This document shows, in pieces, positions 7,071 to 14,304 of a stretch of DNA of 35,814 bases. Source of the stretch: Roseburia sp. GTDB lineage: Bacteria > Bacillota > Clostridia > Lachnospirales > Lachnospiraceae. How positions within the stretch are numbered: position 1 is the first letter of the stretch; each line of letters starts with the position of its first letter. A program made the translations under genes and the position numbers. Below the pieces are notes generated by a model. That model made no database searches. It was not told where the DNA came from and saw only the letters and a program-made list of their open reading frames with translations. The stretch is taken from assembly GCA_023662875.1 (NCBI GenBank), contig JAMPIG010000034.1:1-35814 (forward strand), read 5' to 3'.

Positions 7071-7982
7071 TCAGCGGCTTTCCACATACCTCGCGGCAGC
7101 CGTCGCCGCGTTCGCCCCATCCGCTGCCGCCGTGACAATCTGGCGCAGAGGCTTTTTCCGAACATCCCCGGCGGCATAAAGTCCCGGAAGGCTTGTGGCG
7201 CAGTCCTCTCCCGCCAGTACATACCCGTCCTCATCGCAGACCGCCAGCTCCCGTACCAGCTCTGTGTTCGGCCGGATGCCCACCGCTACAAAGAGACCGG
7301 AAATGCTCAGTTCCTCGCTCTCCCCCGTCTTCAGCTTTTGAATTCGAAGACCTTCTACCGCCTCCGTTCCCAAAACCTCTTCCACCCTGCAGCTGTACAG
7401 GATTTCCACATTCTCCTGCTTTTTCACTTCCTCCTGCAGGATCTTCGCTCCCCGCAGCTCATCGCGCCTGTGGATCAGGTATACCTTATCGCAGAGCCTG
7501 GCGAGATAAACGGCGTCCTCCAGCGCCACGTCCCCGCCGCCGACTACCGCCACGGTCTTTCCCCGGAAAAAAGCTCCGTCGCAGGTAGCGCAGTAGGAGA
7601 CTCCCTTTCCGGACAGCTCCTCTTCCCCTGGCACACCAAGCAACGCGTGCTTTGCGCCGGAAGCCAGGATTACCGTTTTCGCCTCCAGCTCCTCCTCATC
7701 TGTCCTGACAATTTTCTTCCCGTCCCGTTCTTCCAGCTCCAAAACCTGTGCCTCACGGAACTCCACTCCCAGCCTGTCCGCATGCTCCCGGAACAGCATC
7801 CCCAGATCAAAGCCGTTCATCCCCGGCGTCCCGAGATAATTGTCTACCTCATAGGTATTCAATACCTGCCCGCCGCTCATGGGTGCCTTCTCCAGTACTA
7901 AAAGCTTCAGCCCGGCCCTCTTTCCGTAGACAGCCGCTGAAAGCCCTGCCGGCCCGGAGCCTATTATAATCAGATCGTACAT
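7071..7982 (-). CDS. trxB: Thioredoxin reductase
   Basis: This is a 303-residue flavoprotein. It has the N-terminal FAD-binding motif IIGSGPAGLSAA, the redox-active CATC in SYCATCDGAFF, the NADPH-binding motif VVGGGDVALEDA with HRRDELRG, and the C-terminal FAD motif AAGDVRKKPLRQ. Length and motif order are those of low-molecular-weight thioredoxin reductase, which uses NADPH to reduce thioredoxin in the cytoplasm. The ATG at 7982 follows AAGGGG. No thioredoxin gene is adjacent. Confidence 0.93.
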   Translation of the reverse strand: MYDLIIIGSGPAGLSAAVYGKRAGLKLLVLEKAPMSGGQVLNTYEVDNYLGTPGMNGFDLGMLFREHADRLGVEFREAQVLELEERDGKKIVRTDEEELEAKTVILASGAKHALLGVPGEEELSGKGVSYCATCDGAFFRGKTVAVVGGGDVALEDAVYLARLCDKVYLIHRRDELRGAKILQEEVKKQENVEILYSCRVEEVLGTEAVEGLRIQKLKTGESEELSISGLFVAVGIRPNTELVRELAVCDEDGYVLAGEDCATSLPGLYAAGDVRKKPLRQIVTAAADGANAATAAARYVESR

Positions 7983-8075
7983 ACCGTTTTCCCCTTCCCC
8001 GTATGGAAAGACCTGTCCGCTTTCCGTTATCTCAGCTCTATGCTTCAGGTTCTATCAAAGAATCAAAATGAGGTT

Positions 8076-8567
8076 CTATAATCCAAATTCGATCGCGATC
8101 CCATAGTCCAAAATCACATTTCCCTTTTCGTCCGGCGTCGTAAAACGCGGGCAATTATATCTTTCAAAGCACCAGTCATCCTCCCTGCGCTTAAAACCGC
8201 GCGCCTTTATTTCCTCCAGACATCGGTTATGAGTCTCCATCGTATAAAATTCCCCGCTGTTCTCCTTATCATACAGATAACATACCGCATATTCCAACGG
8301 CTCGATATCGACCGCTTCAAATCCCACCGGGATCTCCGTATCCGTCGGAAAAAACATGCCGATCCAATGCTCCGGTCTGCCGTCCACAATATGTACCGCG
8401 CCGATATACGCGTCTCCGTTGATCGGAAGCCGCGGACTCTCCTCCAATTTTGTAAACCAATCGTTTTCCCACCACTCGCCCCATTTCGGGCCGTCTTCAT
8501 ACCTCTTTCCGATCAGCCTCGCCGCCGGACAGCTTTCCCGCTTTACCTCCAGAATCTGGACTGCCAT
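8076..8567 (-). CDS. GyrI-like / effector-binding domain protein
   Basis: This 163-residue protein resembles the GyrI-like small-molecule-binding domain (SOUL/effector-binding fold) found in AraC- and MerR-type regulators. Here it stands alone without a DNA-binding domain. Recognisable parts are PAARLIGKRYEDGPKWGEWW near the start, the strand HIVDGRPEHWIGMFFP, and the glutamate-rich end PDEKGNVILDYGIAIEF. Stand-alone members may bind or hydrolyse small ligands. AGGGG precedes the ATG at 8567. It is co-directional with trxB, about 90 bp away, but a functional link is not evident. Confidence 0.7.
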   Translation of the reverse strand: MAVQILEVKRESCPAARLIGKRYEDGPKWGEWWENDWFTKLEESPRLPINGDAYIGAVHIVDGRPEHWIGMFFPTDTEIPVGFEAVDIEPLEYAVCYLYDKENSGEFYTMETHNRCLEEIKARGFKRREDDWCFERYNCPRFTTPDEKGNVILDYGIAIEFGL

Positions 8568-8764
8568 CAGGATACCCCCTCTGCATGTTGAATTATTTTC
8601 CTGATTTTAACATTTTTCTTCCTGTTCTTCAAGTCCTGGCCGTCTGACTTTTTCATTCATCTATAACGATTCCAAACTCCCCTATAGAATAAATTCGTTT
8701 TTAATCTTTTGTCCACGATCAGCTATGATAATTGAATCTCTTCTATCCTTTCAAATTGTTTTGC

Positions 8765-9493
8765 TTAAATTTCCCATATTATTTCCTTTTCTTCTAAATT
8801 TACATATATAATTATATAATCCTTTCCTCCTCCTTCAGTCGGCCATGCAATAAGCCCAATTCCCTTTTCCCATATAAAAAAATCGGTTAAGTTATCAGTA
8901 ATATTTATATCTTCAATCGCCCTTCTCAGAACGCCTTCAAAAAAAGAGTTTTTTTCACTTCTCAATAATTCTACAACTACATCTGAAGACACATATTGCC
9001 CTATTTTTATCTCCTCACCTGTTTCAAGATTATAATTAACACCATAACATTCATTATCATTTTTAAACAAGATAGAAATCGCACTGTCACTGACATATGT
9101 AACTTCATAATCCAGATAGTAATTAAATCTGGTATCGTGCCACACTGCAATATCATCATCTACCGCTTTTTTATATATTTGTGAATTAATTACCGAGGCC
9201 ATATCTATATCATACGAAATTTGGGGATAATTTATCTCAACATCAATAAGCCCCCCTATCTCATACCTCGTTATTTTACAATGAAATATTTTAAAATTAT
9301 CTTCTACATTAATTTCTTCGTATAAACTGCCATCATTATATGCCGCATCATTTTCTTTCCCCTCTTTATCACTGGTTGATTCTTCTGCATCAGCTGCCAA
9401 GCTTCCGCCTTGCTCTGTCATTCCAACTTCCTGTCTGCATGAAGATAATATTACACAGCAAATACATACCAAAAATAAAATTTTACTTTTCAT
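8765..9493 (-). CDS. AT-rich lipoprotein, possibly RsiV/DUF3298-like
   Basis: This 242-residue lipoprotein has signal peptide MKSKILFLVCICCVILSSC with lipobox LSSC. The frame is open to 9556, but GGTGG at 9501-9505 lies 7 nt from the ATG at 9493, which also begins a standard lipoprotein signal. After an acidic linker (about 25-65), the mature part contains INYPQISYDIDMASVINSQI and ends in a strand-rich region with WEKGIGLIAWPTEGGGKDYI. This layout recalls DUF4163/DUF3298 (RsiV/PdaC-type) extracellular domains, but the match is weak. The gene and its flanks are far more AT-rich than their neighbours, suggesting recent transfer. Confidence 0.65.
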   Translation of the reverse strand: MKSKILFLVCICCVILSSCRQEVGMTEQGGSLAADAEESTSDKEGKENDAAYNDGSLYEEINVEDNFKIFHCKITRYEIGGLIDVEINYPQISYDIDMASVINSQIYKKAVDDDIAVWHDTRFNYYLDYEVTYVSDSAISILFKNDNECYGVNYNLETGEEIKIGQYVSSDVVVELLRSEKNSFFEGVLRRAIEDINITDNLTDFFIWEKGIGLIAWPTEGGGKDYIIIYVNLEEKEIIWEI

Positions 9494-9509
9494 ACTCATG
9501 CCACCTTTG

Positions 9510-9550
9510 TGCGCTCCATAAGAGGGCGTGCAAACACCCCTCTTTGCGCA
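9510..9550 (-). promoter_or_regulatory. Leader hairpin upstream of the lipoprotein RBS
   Basis: TGCGC (9510-9514) pairs with GCGCA (9546-9550), and AGAGGG (9521-9526) with CCCTCT (9538-9543), giving a two-part stem 5 nt upstream of the GGTGG ribosome binding site. It could modulate translation; function unknown. Confidence 0.4.
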
Positions 9551-9618
9551 TACCAATCAATATTTGCCCTATGTCCGCTTCAGCAAAAGTTTATCCTGGC
9601 CTATCCATGAAATGCAGG

Positions 9619-9648
9619 TTGTAAGCGAACGCTCCTCCGTGGTATAAT
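9619..9648 (+). promoter_or_regulatory. Sigma-A promoter of the SDR gene
   Basis: TTGTAA (9619-9624) and TATAAT (9643-9648) are separated by 18 bp, 29 nt upstream of the start codon. Confidence 0.7.
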
Positions 9649-9677
9649 GATTCTGCATTCGCAGAAGGAGATTTCCT

Positions 9678-10406
9678 ATGGATACGACACGAAAAACAGC
9701 TTTGATCACCGGCGCTTCCCGGGGCATCGGCCGCGAGACCGCGGTACTGTTTGCCGCCGCTGGCTACAACCTGTTCCTCACCTGCTCCAAAACCCCCGAA
9801 GACCTGAACCGCCTCTGTACGGAGCTGGAAAACCGTTACTCCGTCCGCTGCCTGCCCTTTCAGACGGACATGGGCTGCGAGGCGGAGGTACTGCGGCTTT
9901 TTGAGAAAATAGATCGTCTGGACGTTCTGGTAAACAACGCCGGAATCTCTTATGTCGGCCTGCTGAGCCAGATGACCTCCCAGGACTGGCATCGCATCCT
10001 GTCCGTTAATCTGGACTCCTGCTTTTACACCTGCCGGGCCGCCATCCCTCTGATGCTGCAGCGTCATAGCGGAAGAATCGTCAATGTCTCTTCCGTCTGG
10101 GGTGCACAGGGCGCTTCTATGGAGGTTGCCTACTCCGCCTCCAAGGGCGGCATGAACGCCTTTACCCGGGCCCTGGCGAAGGAACTGGCCCCCAGCAATA
10201 TCCAGGTAAACGCCGTAGCCTGCGGCGTGATCGATACCCGGATGAACAGCGCCCTCTCCCCGGAGGAGCTTCAGGCTCTGAAGGAAGAAATCCCCGCCGA
10301 CCGGCTGGGTACGGCGGGCGAAGCCGCCCGGCTGATTCTGCAGGTCGCGGAAGCCCCCGCTTATATGACCGGCCAGATTATAACGATCGACGGCGGATGG
10401 TACTGA
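9678..10406 (+). CDS. SDR family oxidoreductase (FabG-like)
   Basis: This is a 242-residue classical short-chain dehydrogenase/reductase. It has cofactor motif TGASRGIG at about 11-18, NNAG in the central sheet, catalytic Ser in VNVSSVWG, the YSASKGG catalytic Tyr-Lys pair, and a C-terminal MTGQIITIDGGWY typical of the FabG group. It should reduce or oxidise a carbonyl/alcohol using NAD(P)H. The substrate is unknown; a lone gene outside a fatty-acid cluster need not be 3-oxoacyl-ACP reductase. AGAAGGAG precedes the ATG. A terminator overlaps the stop codon, so it is monocistronic and one of few plus-strand genes here. Confidence 0.88.
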   Translation: MDTTRKTALITGASRGIGRETAVLFAAAGYNLFLTCSKTPEDLNRLCTELENRYSVRCLPFQTDMGCEAEVLRLFEKIDRLDVLVNNAGISYVGLLSQMTSQDWHRILSVNLDSCFYTCRAAIPLMLQRHSGRIVNVSSVWGAQGASMEVAYSASKGGMNAFTRALAKELAPSNIQVNAVACGVIDTRMNSALSPEELQALKEEIPADRLGTAGEAARLILQVAEAPAYMTGQIITIDGGWY

Positions 10407-10421
10407 CCTTCCGCCGTTTTT
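10391..10421 (+). terminator. Terminator overlapping the SDR stop codon
   Basis: CGGCGGA (10391-10397) pairs with TCCGCCG (10410-10416) and is followed by TTTTT. The stem begins inside the last codons of the SDR gene. Confidence 0.85.
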
Positions 10422-10422
10422 A

Positions 10423-10695
10423 TCACATCAGTTTTTCCTTTTCGCTTTCCTCCTTCAAGACAGCGTCTACATCCGTGTCGGGCACAAGAGAGTCCACAAT
10501 TTTCTGCATTTCCGCCTTGCTTCCGGCGTCCCTGCACCGCATCAGCAGATGCTCCTTATCCGTCTCACTCAGCGACGCGTAGGTTCGCATGGCCGGTTCG
10601 TTCATCGCCAGCGCGAAACCGAAGCCCGCCGGTACATCCTGCAGGCCGAAGCTCTCCCCGGCCATACCGCTGATATTCAATCCATCCATATCCAT
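10423..10695 (-). CDS. Small conserved-looking hypothetical protein
   Basis: This is a 90-residue protein of unknown function, starting MDMDGLNISGMAGESFGLQD. The central segment DVPAGFGFALAMNEPAMR is followed by a helical part (SLSETDKEHLLMRCRDAGS) and a charged C-terminal tail. A GTG at 10704 is possible, but AGGAG lies 8 nt before the ATG at 10695, which is preferred. No membrane segment, signal peptide or metal-binding motif is seen. It converges on the SDR gene, with their ends 16 bp apart. Confidence 0.6.
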   Translation of the reverse strand: MDMDGLNISGMAGESFGLQDVPAGFGFALAMNEPAMRTYASLSETDKEHLLMRCRDAGSKAEMQKIVDSLVPDTDVDAVLKEESEKEKLM

Positions 10696-10790
10696 TCCGC
10701 ACACTCCTCTTCTCGTTTCCTTTTCTCAGGTCTCGAAACGAAATCCGATTCCCCGAAACAAAAATCATTGTGCGCAGAGTGGGACAATTT

Positions 10791-10876
10791 TATACCTTGA
10801 TTGCCCTGCAATCAAGGTATGGATGGCCATCCGGCCGTCTCCAGCCGGGAATAAGGTCTCTTATACCTTGATTGCC
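10791..10876 (-). repeat. Duplicated gene end plus 13-bp hairpin
   Basis: The last codons of the TPR/DUF4125 gene (TTATACCTTGATTGCC at 10861-10876 on the plus strand) recur about 71 bp downstream at 10791-10806. The second copy forms the first arm of a perfect hairpin: ATACCTTGATTGC (10792-10804), CCT, and GCAATCAAGGTAT (10808-10820). Two direct copies and one inverted copy are thus present. The perfect 12-bp palindrome GGATGGCCATCC follows at 10821-10832. Confidence 0.7.
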
Positions 10877-13224
10877 TGCCCCGTCTTCTCCTCCGCCTCG
10901 TCGATATCCCGGTAGCCGTACATCCGCGCGCTGTTGCTCATAATATCATAGGCGGGATTCTTCCCCTGTCTCCCGTAGCTTACGATATATCGTCCGTAAA
11001 GCTCCAGCATCTTATCGGAATAAGTCCCCAGCTCTCCCCGAAGATAGGTCTCGTAGGAGGTATCGAAGGGATTGTCTTCGTAGGTATGGATGCTTCTGGC
11101 GTTGTCCGCCAGCGCCGGATACTGCTCCGCAAATTCCTCCATCCACTTTACCTGCATACTGCAGATCTGCTCGATAATCGCCTGCTTTTCCTCTGAAAGC
11201 TCCGGGAAATGAGCCTTGATCTCCTCGTACTTCTCCGGCGCGGTACTCTTCATCATCCTGCCGTACTTTTCCTCGATCAGGTTATGTCCCCTGGCATATT
11301 CCCTGCGGAAATCATAAAGATACTGCAAAAGCATAGCCCTGTCCCAGGTCAGATACTGGCTCTTCCGCATCACGGAAAAGGTCGGCCAGTCGTTCTGGCA
11401 GCTGGCCCGGCCGCCCTCATTTTTCACCTTATCAAAGGCCTCAAATTCCAGACGGGCTATCTCCTCTACCAGCTCCTCGCCGCTCTTTCCCTCCAGGGAA
11501 GCCTTGTAGATCAGCTCTTCGCTGTGGGCGTCCAAATAAGGATCGATGTCGCTGATCAGATCCCTCTGATACATTTCAGTTGCAAAAAGCTGCCCCACCT
11601 TCTCCATCAGCTCACTGATTTCCGCTATGGGATATTCCTGCGAGGCCAGCCGATCCTGTACCCGTCCCAGAAGCCGCAGAGTCTCCTGCCCCGCCGGGGT
11701 TTCACCCGCCCTGCGGCACAGCCACTTCTCATGAGGCGGATACTTACCGTCCAGATAAATCCGCAGGCGCATCGCATCCCGGATTCCGTTCCAAACCATC
11801 AGCCCGGCCGTCAGCCGATCTCCCCGCCGGTACATCCGCTGAAAATTGTACTGCGCAGCCTGAGAAAAACCGGCCGCCGCCTCCGCCAGCTTCAGATTCA
11901 GGATATCACGGGGATAGCCCTGTTCCAGACGATTCCGGAAAGCGGTAAAAACCCCCTCGTCGTCCCGGAATACCTCTCCGTTCACCGCCGCCGCAAGAGA
12001 AGCGTCGCTCACGCTCCTCCAGTCGATCTCTTCATAGCGCTCCGTCCCCAAGAGGCTCTTATAAAACTCACTGATGCGCATAACGCCTCTCCGGTTCCGG
12101 CCGTTGACCTTAGGCGCGCGCCGATATCCCTGAAACTCCTCCGGCAGCTCCTCGTAAGCCTGCTGCAGCGCCGCCCCGATCTCCCGGTAGGTCTCCTCCG
12201 TCAGCCACATACAAAAACCCGGCCCCCAGTCATGATCTCCCGAGACAAAATCGTCGTAACCGAAGCAGTCGGAGCCGCGCCCCGCCAGCCCCACGGCGAT
12301 TCTGTTTTCGTATTTGCCGAATTTATCCCGTATCATGGGCGCTCCCAGAGCCTCATAATAAGCCCTGCAAAGGGCGAGACCCATACGCTCCTGCGTTTCG
12401 CTCTCCCGTTCCCCTGCTTGCTCCCTTTGCACCCTTTCTTCCTCTCTTCTGCAGGCTTCCAGATTTTCCTGCAGCCGATAATAAGCCTGATTTTTCCCGA
12501 TGCCCCGTTCTACGATCCCCATCGCCTGCTCATAGCATTCCCCAGCTTCCCGGTACTCTTTCCTGTAAAAATGCCACGCCCCCAGGGCGGACAGCGCCGC
12601 GCCAAAATGGCTGTCCCTGTTTCCGATTCCGTCAAAGGTCTGTATGGAGCGCTCCGCGTACTCCCTGGCCTCCTCCATCTGCCCCAGCTGTACGCAGGTC
12701 GCCGCCAGATTGGCGTAAGTCACCCCCAGCTCATAGTCCGCCCTTTTATCCTTTACGATCTGCAGCGCCTTGAGCTGGCATTCCTTCGCCTCCTCAAACC
12801 GCCCCATCTCCTGATAGAGCAGGCTGATGTTGTTCTGAAGCCCCGCTGACAGCATACTGTTCCGGGAAAGCCTTTGCCGGTATATCTCCTGTACCAGAAG
12901 ATACTTCTCCAGCGACTCCTGCAGCCTTCCCCCGGCCCGATAGACGTTCGCCACATTCAACAGTGTCGTGGCATAGGGAATTGTTCCCTCCAGTCCCATT
13001 TTCTCCGCCTGCTCCACCGCACGATCTGCGACCCGATAGGCCTCCTCATATCGGCTGGCCTCCCGGTAATATCCCAGAAGCTCGTTCAAGAGCGAGAGCA
13101 GGCTCTCGTCGTCCTGCTCCTCTGCTGCCCGGGCCGCGCTCTCCCTCAGAAGCCGCTCCGCCTCTTCCCCCTTATTTTCTTCAAACAAAGCGTCCGCCTG
13201 CGCTAAAATCTGTTGAATCTCCAT
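10861..13224 (-). CDS. TPR + DUF4037 nucleotidyltransferase-like + DUF4125 protein
   Basis: This is a 787-residue cytoplasmic protein. Residues about 1-260 are tetratricopeptide-like helical repeats such as LLNVANVYRAGGRLQESLEKY. A charged Glu/Arg stretch leads to a domain from about 300 with GRGSDCFGYDD (317-325) and DHDWGPGF. That GS..(C/S)FG.DD...DHDxGP pattern is characteristic of DUF4037 proteins, which belong to the nucleotidyltransferase superfamily. The C-terminal part (about 590-780), with CQNDWPTFSVMRKSQYLTW, matches what I know of DUF4125. The ATG at 13224 has AGGAG 4 nt upstream and is preferred over 13287. Its substrate is unknown; TPRs suggest a protein partner. Confidence 0.75.
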   Translation of the reverse strand: MEIQQILAQADALFEENKGEEAERLLRESAARAAEEQDDESLLSLLNELLGYYREASRYEEAYRVADRAVEQAEKMGLEGTIPYATTLLNVANVYRAGGRLQESLEKYLLVQEIYRQRLSRNSMLSAGLQNNISLLYQEMGRFEEAKECQLKALQIVKDKRADYELGVTYANLAATCVQLGQMEEAREYAERSIQTFDGIGNRDSHFGAALSALGAWHFYRKEYREAGECYEQAMGIVERGIGKNQAYYRLQENLEACRREEERVQREQAGERESETQERMGLALCRAYYEALGAPMIRDKFGKYENRIAVGLAGRGSDCFGYDDFVSGDHDWGPGFCMWLTEETYREIGAALQQAYEELPEEFQGYRRAPKVNGRNRRGVMRISEFYKSLLGTERYEEIDWRSVSDASLAAAVNGEVFRDDEGVFTAFRNRLEQGYPRDILNLKLAEAAAGFSQAAQYNFQRMYRRGDRLTAGLMVWNGIRDAMRLRIYLDGKYPPHEKWLCRRAGETPAGQETLRLLGRVQDRLASQEYPIAEISELMEKVGQLFATEMYQRDLISDIDPYLDAHSEELIYKASLEGKSGEELVEEIARLEFEAFDKVKNEGGRASCQNDWPTFSVMRKSQYLTWDRAMLLQYLYDFRREYARGHNLIEEKYGRMMKSTAPEKYEEIKAHFPELSEEKQAIIEQICSMQVKWMEEFAEQYPALADNARSIHTYEDNPFDTSYETYLRGELGTYSDKMLELYGRYIVSYGRQGKNPAYDIMSNSARMYGYRDIDEAEEKTGQAIKV

Positions 13225-13294
13225 GCTGCTCCTACCTTCTCTGCTTTCTTTCTTCCGCCCGCAGACGCTCTCCGGGTTGCATCGCAACCTGACT

Positions 13295-13442
13295 GCGACC
13301 GGATCACCTCCGCGTCCCGCTCAAACCGATTGCGACCAATTCGCCCCTGCGTCCCGCTCATACCGATTGCGACCGGATCGCCTCCGCGTCCCGCTCAAAC
13401 CGATTGCGACCAGTTCGCCCCTGCGTCCCGCTCATACCGATT
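13295..13442. repeat. Four 37-bp tandem repeats, alternating A-B-A-B
   Basis: Units start at 13295, 13332, 13369 and 13406, exactly 37 bp apart. All share GCGTCCCGCTCA and ACCGATT, and begin GCGACC. Units 1 and 3 carry GGATC(A/G)CCTCC and CTCAAACC. Units 2 and 4 carry A(A/G)TTCGCCCCT and CTCATACC, so the higher-order period is 74 bp. The array lies in the 234-bp noncoding spacer between exonuclease III and the TPR/DUF4125 gene. No spacers are present. Confidence 0.9.
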
Positions 13443-13458
13443 GCACCTGACCGATCGC

Positions 13459-14214
13459 TCAAAAATTCATCGTCAATTCCACCGGACAGTGGTCGGAGCC
13501 AAAAATCTCCGTATGGATCGCCGCCCCGGCCATCCTCTCCTTCAGGCTCTCCGATACCAGAAAATAGTCGATACGCCAGCCGATATTCTTCTGCCGCGCC
13601 TGAAACCGATAAGACCACCAGCTGTAAACGCCCTCCGCATCCGGATAAAAATATCGGTAGCTGTCCAGAAAGCCGCTCCCCAGCAGCGCCGTCATCTTTT
13701 CCCGCTCCTGATCCGTGAAACCCGGATTATTATGGTTTGTCTTCGGGTTCTTCAGGTCGATCTCCCTGTGCGCCACATTCATATCGCCGCAGACCATGAC
13801 TCCCTTTTTCTTTGCCAGCTGATTCAAGTATACCCGGAAATCGTCCTCCCATTTCATGCGGTACTCCAGACGCCGCAGTTCGTCCTGGGAATTCGGCGTA
13901 TAAACCGTAACCAGATAAAAATCCGGGTACTCCAGCGTTATCACCCGGCCCTCCTTGTCATGCTCCTCGATTCCCAGCCCGTAGAATACGCTTTCCGGCT
14001 CTTTCCTGGCAAAGATTGCCGTGCCGGAATAGCCCTTCTTCTCGGCATAATTCCAATACTGATGATAGCCGGGCAGCTCCATTTCGATCTGTCCCGCCTG
14101 CAGCTTTGTCTCCTGCAGACAGAAGAAATCCGCGTCCAGCCGGTGAAATTCCTCCATAAAATTTTTCCCCATAACTGCTCTCAGGCCGTTCACATTCCAG
14201 GAAATCAGCTTCAT
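13459..14214 (-). CDS. xth: Exodeoxyribonuclease III (AP endonuclease)
   Basis: This is a 251-residue EEP-fold nuclease, starting MKLISWNVNGLRA. Metal-binding Glu is in CLQETKL, active-site Asp/Asn in CGDMNVAH, and the C-terminal GWRIDYFLVS and GSDHCPVEL give the remaining catalytic Asp and His. All family motifs are present at standard spacing and length. The enzyme cuts DNA at abasic sites and removes 3' blocks in base excision repair. AGGGAGG lies 6 nt from the ATG. In Gram-positives the gene is often named exoA. Confidence 0.93.
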   Translation of the reverse strand: MKLISWNVNGLRAVMGKNFMEEFHRLDADFFCLQETKLQAGQIEMELPGYHQYWNYAEKKGYSGTAIFARKEPESVFYGLGIEEHDKEGRVITLEYPDFYLVTVYTPNSQDELRRLEYRMKWEDDFRVYLNQLAKKKGVMVCGDMNVAHREIDLKNPKTNHNNPGFTDQEREKMTALLGSGFLDSYRYFYPDAEGVYSWWSYRFQARQKNIGWRIDYFLVSESLKERMAGAAIHTEIFGSDHCPVELTMNF

Positions 14215-14304
14215 TGTAATCCTCCCTAATTTTCATAGCATTAATTCGAAAGTGTAATTAATAGAGATATTTCCAACTCGATATCCGGTAAATATTCAAT
14301 ATCT

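Noticed and set aside
11209-12849. 546-codon plus-strand open frame opposite the TPR/DUF4125 gene
   Set aside because: Antisense shadow with low-complexity composition and no domain; the minus-strand gene is well supported.
13295-13442. CRISPR array
   Set aside because: The 37-bp units are contiguous, with no unique spacers between them and no cas genes nearby.
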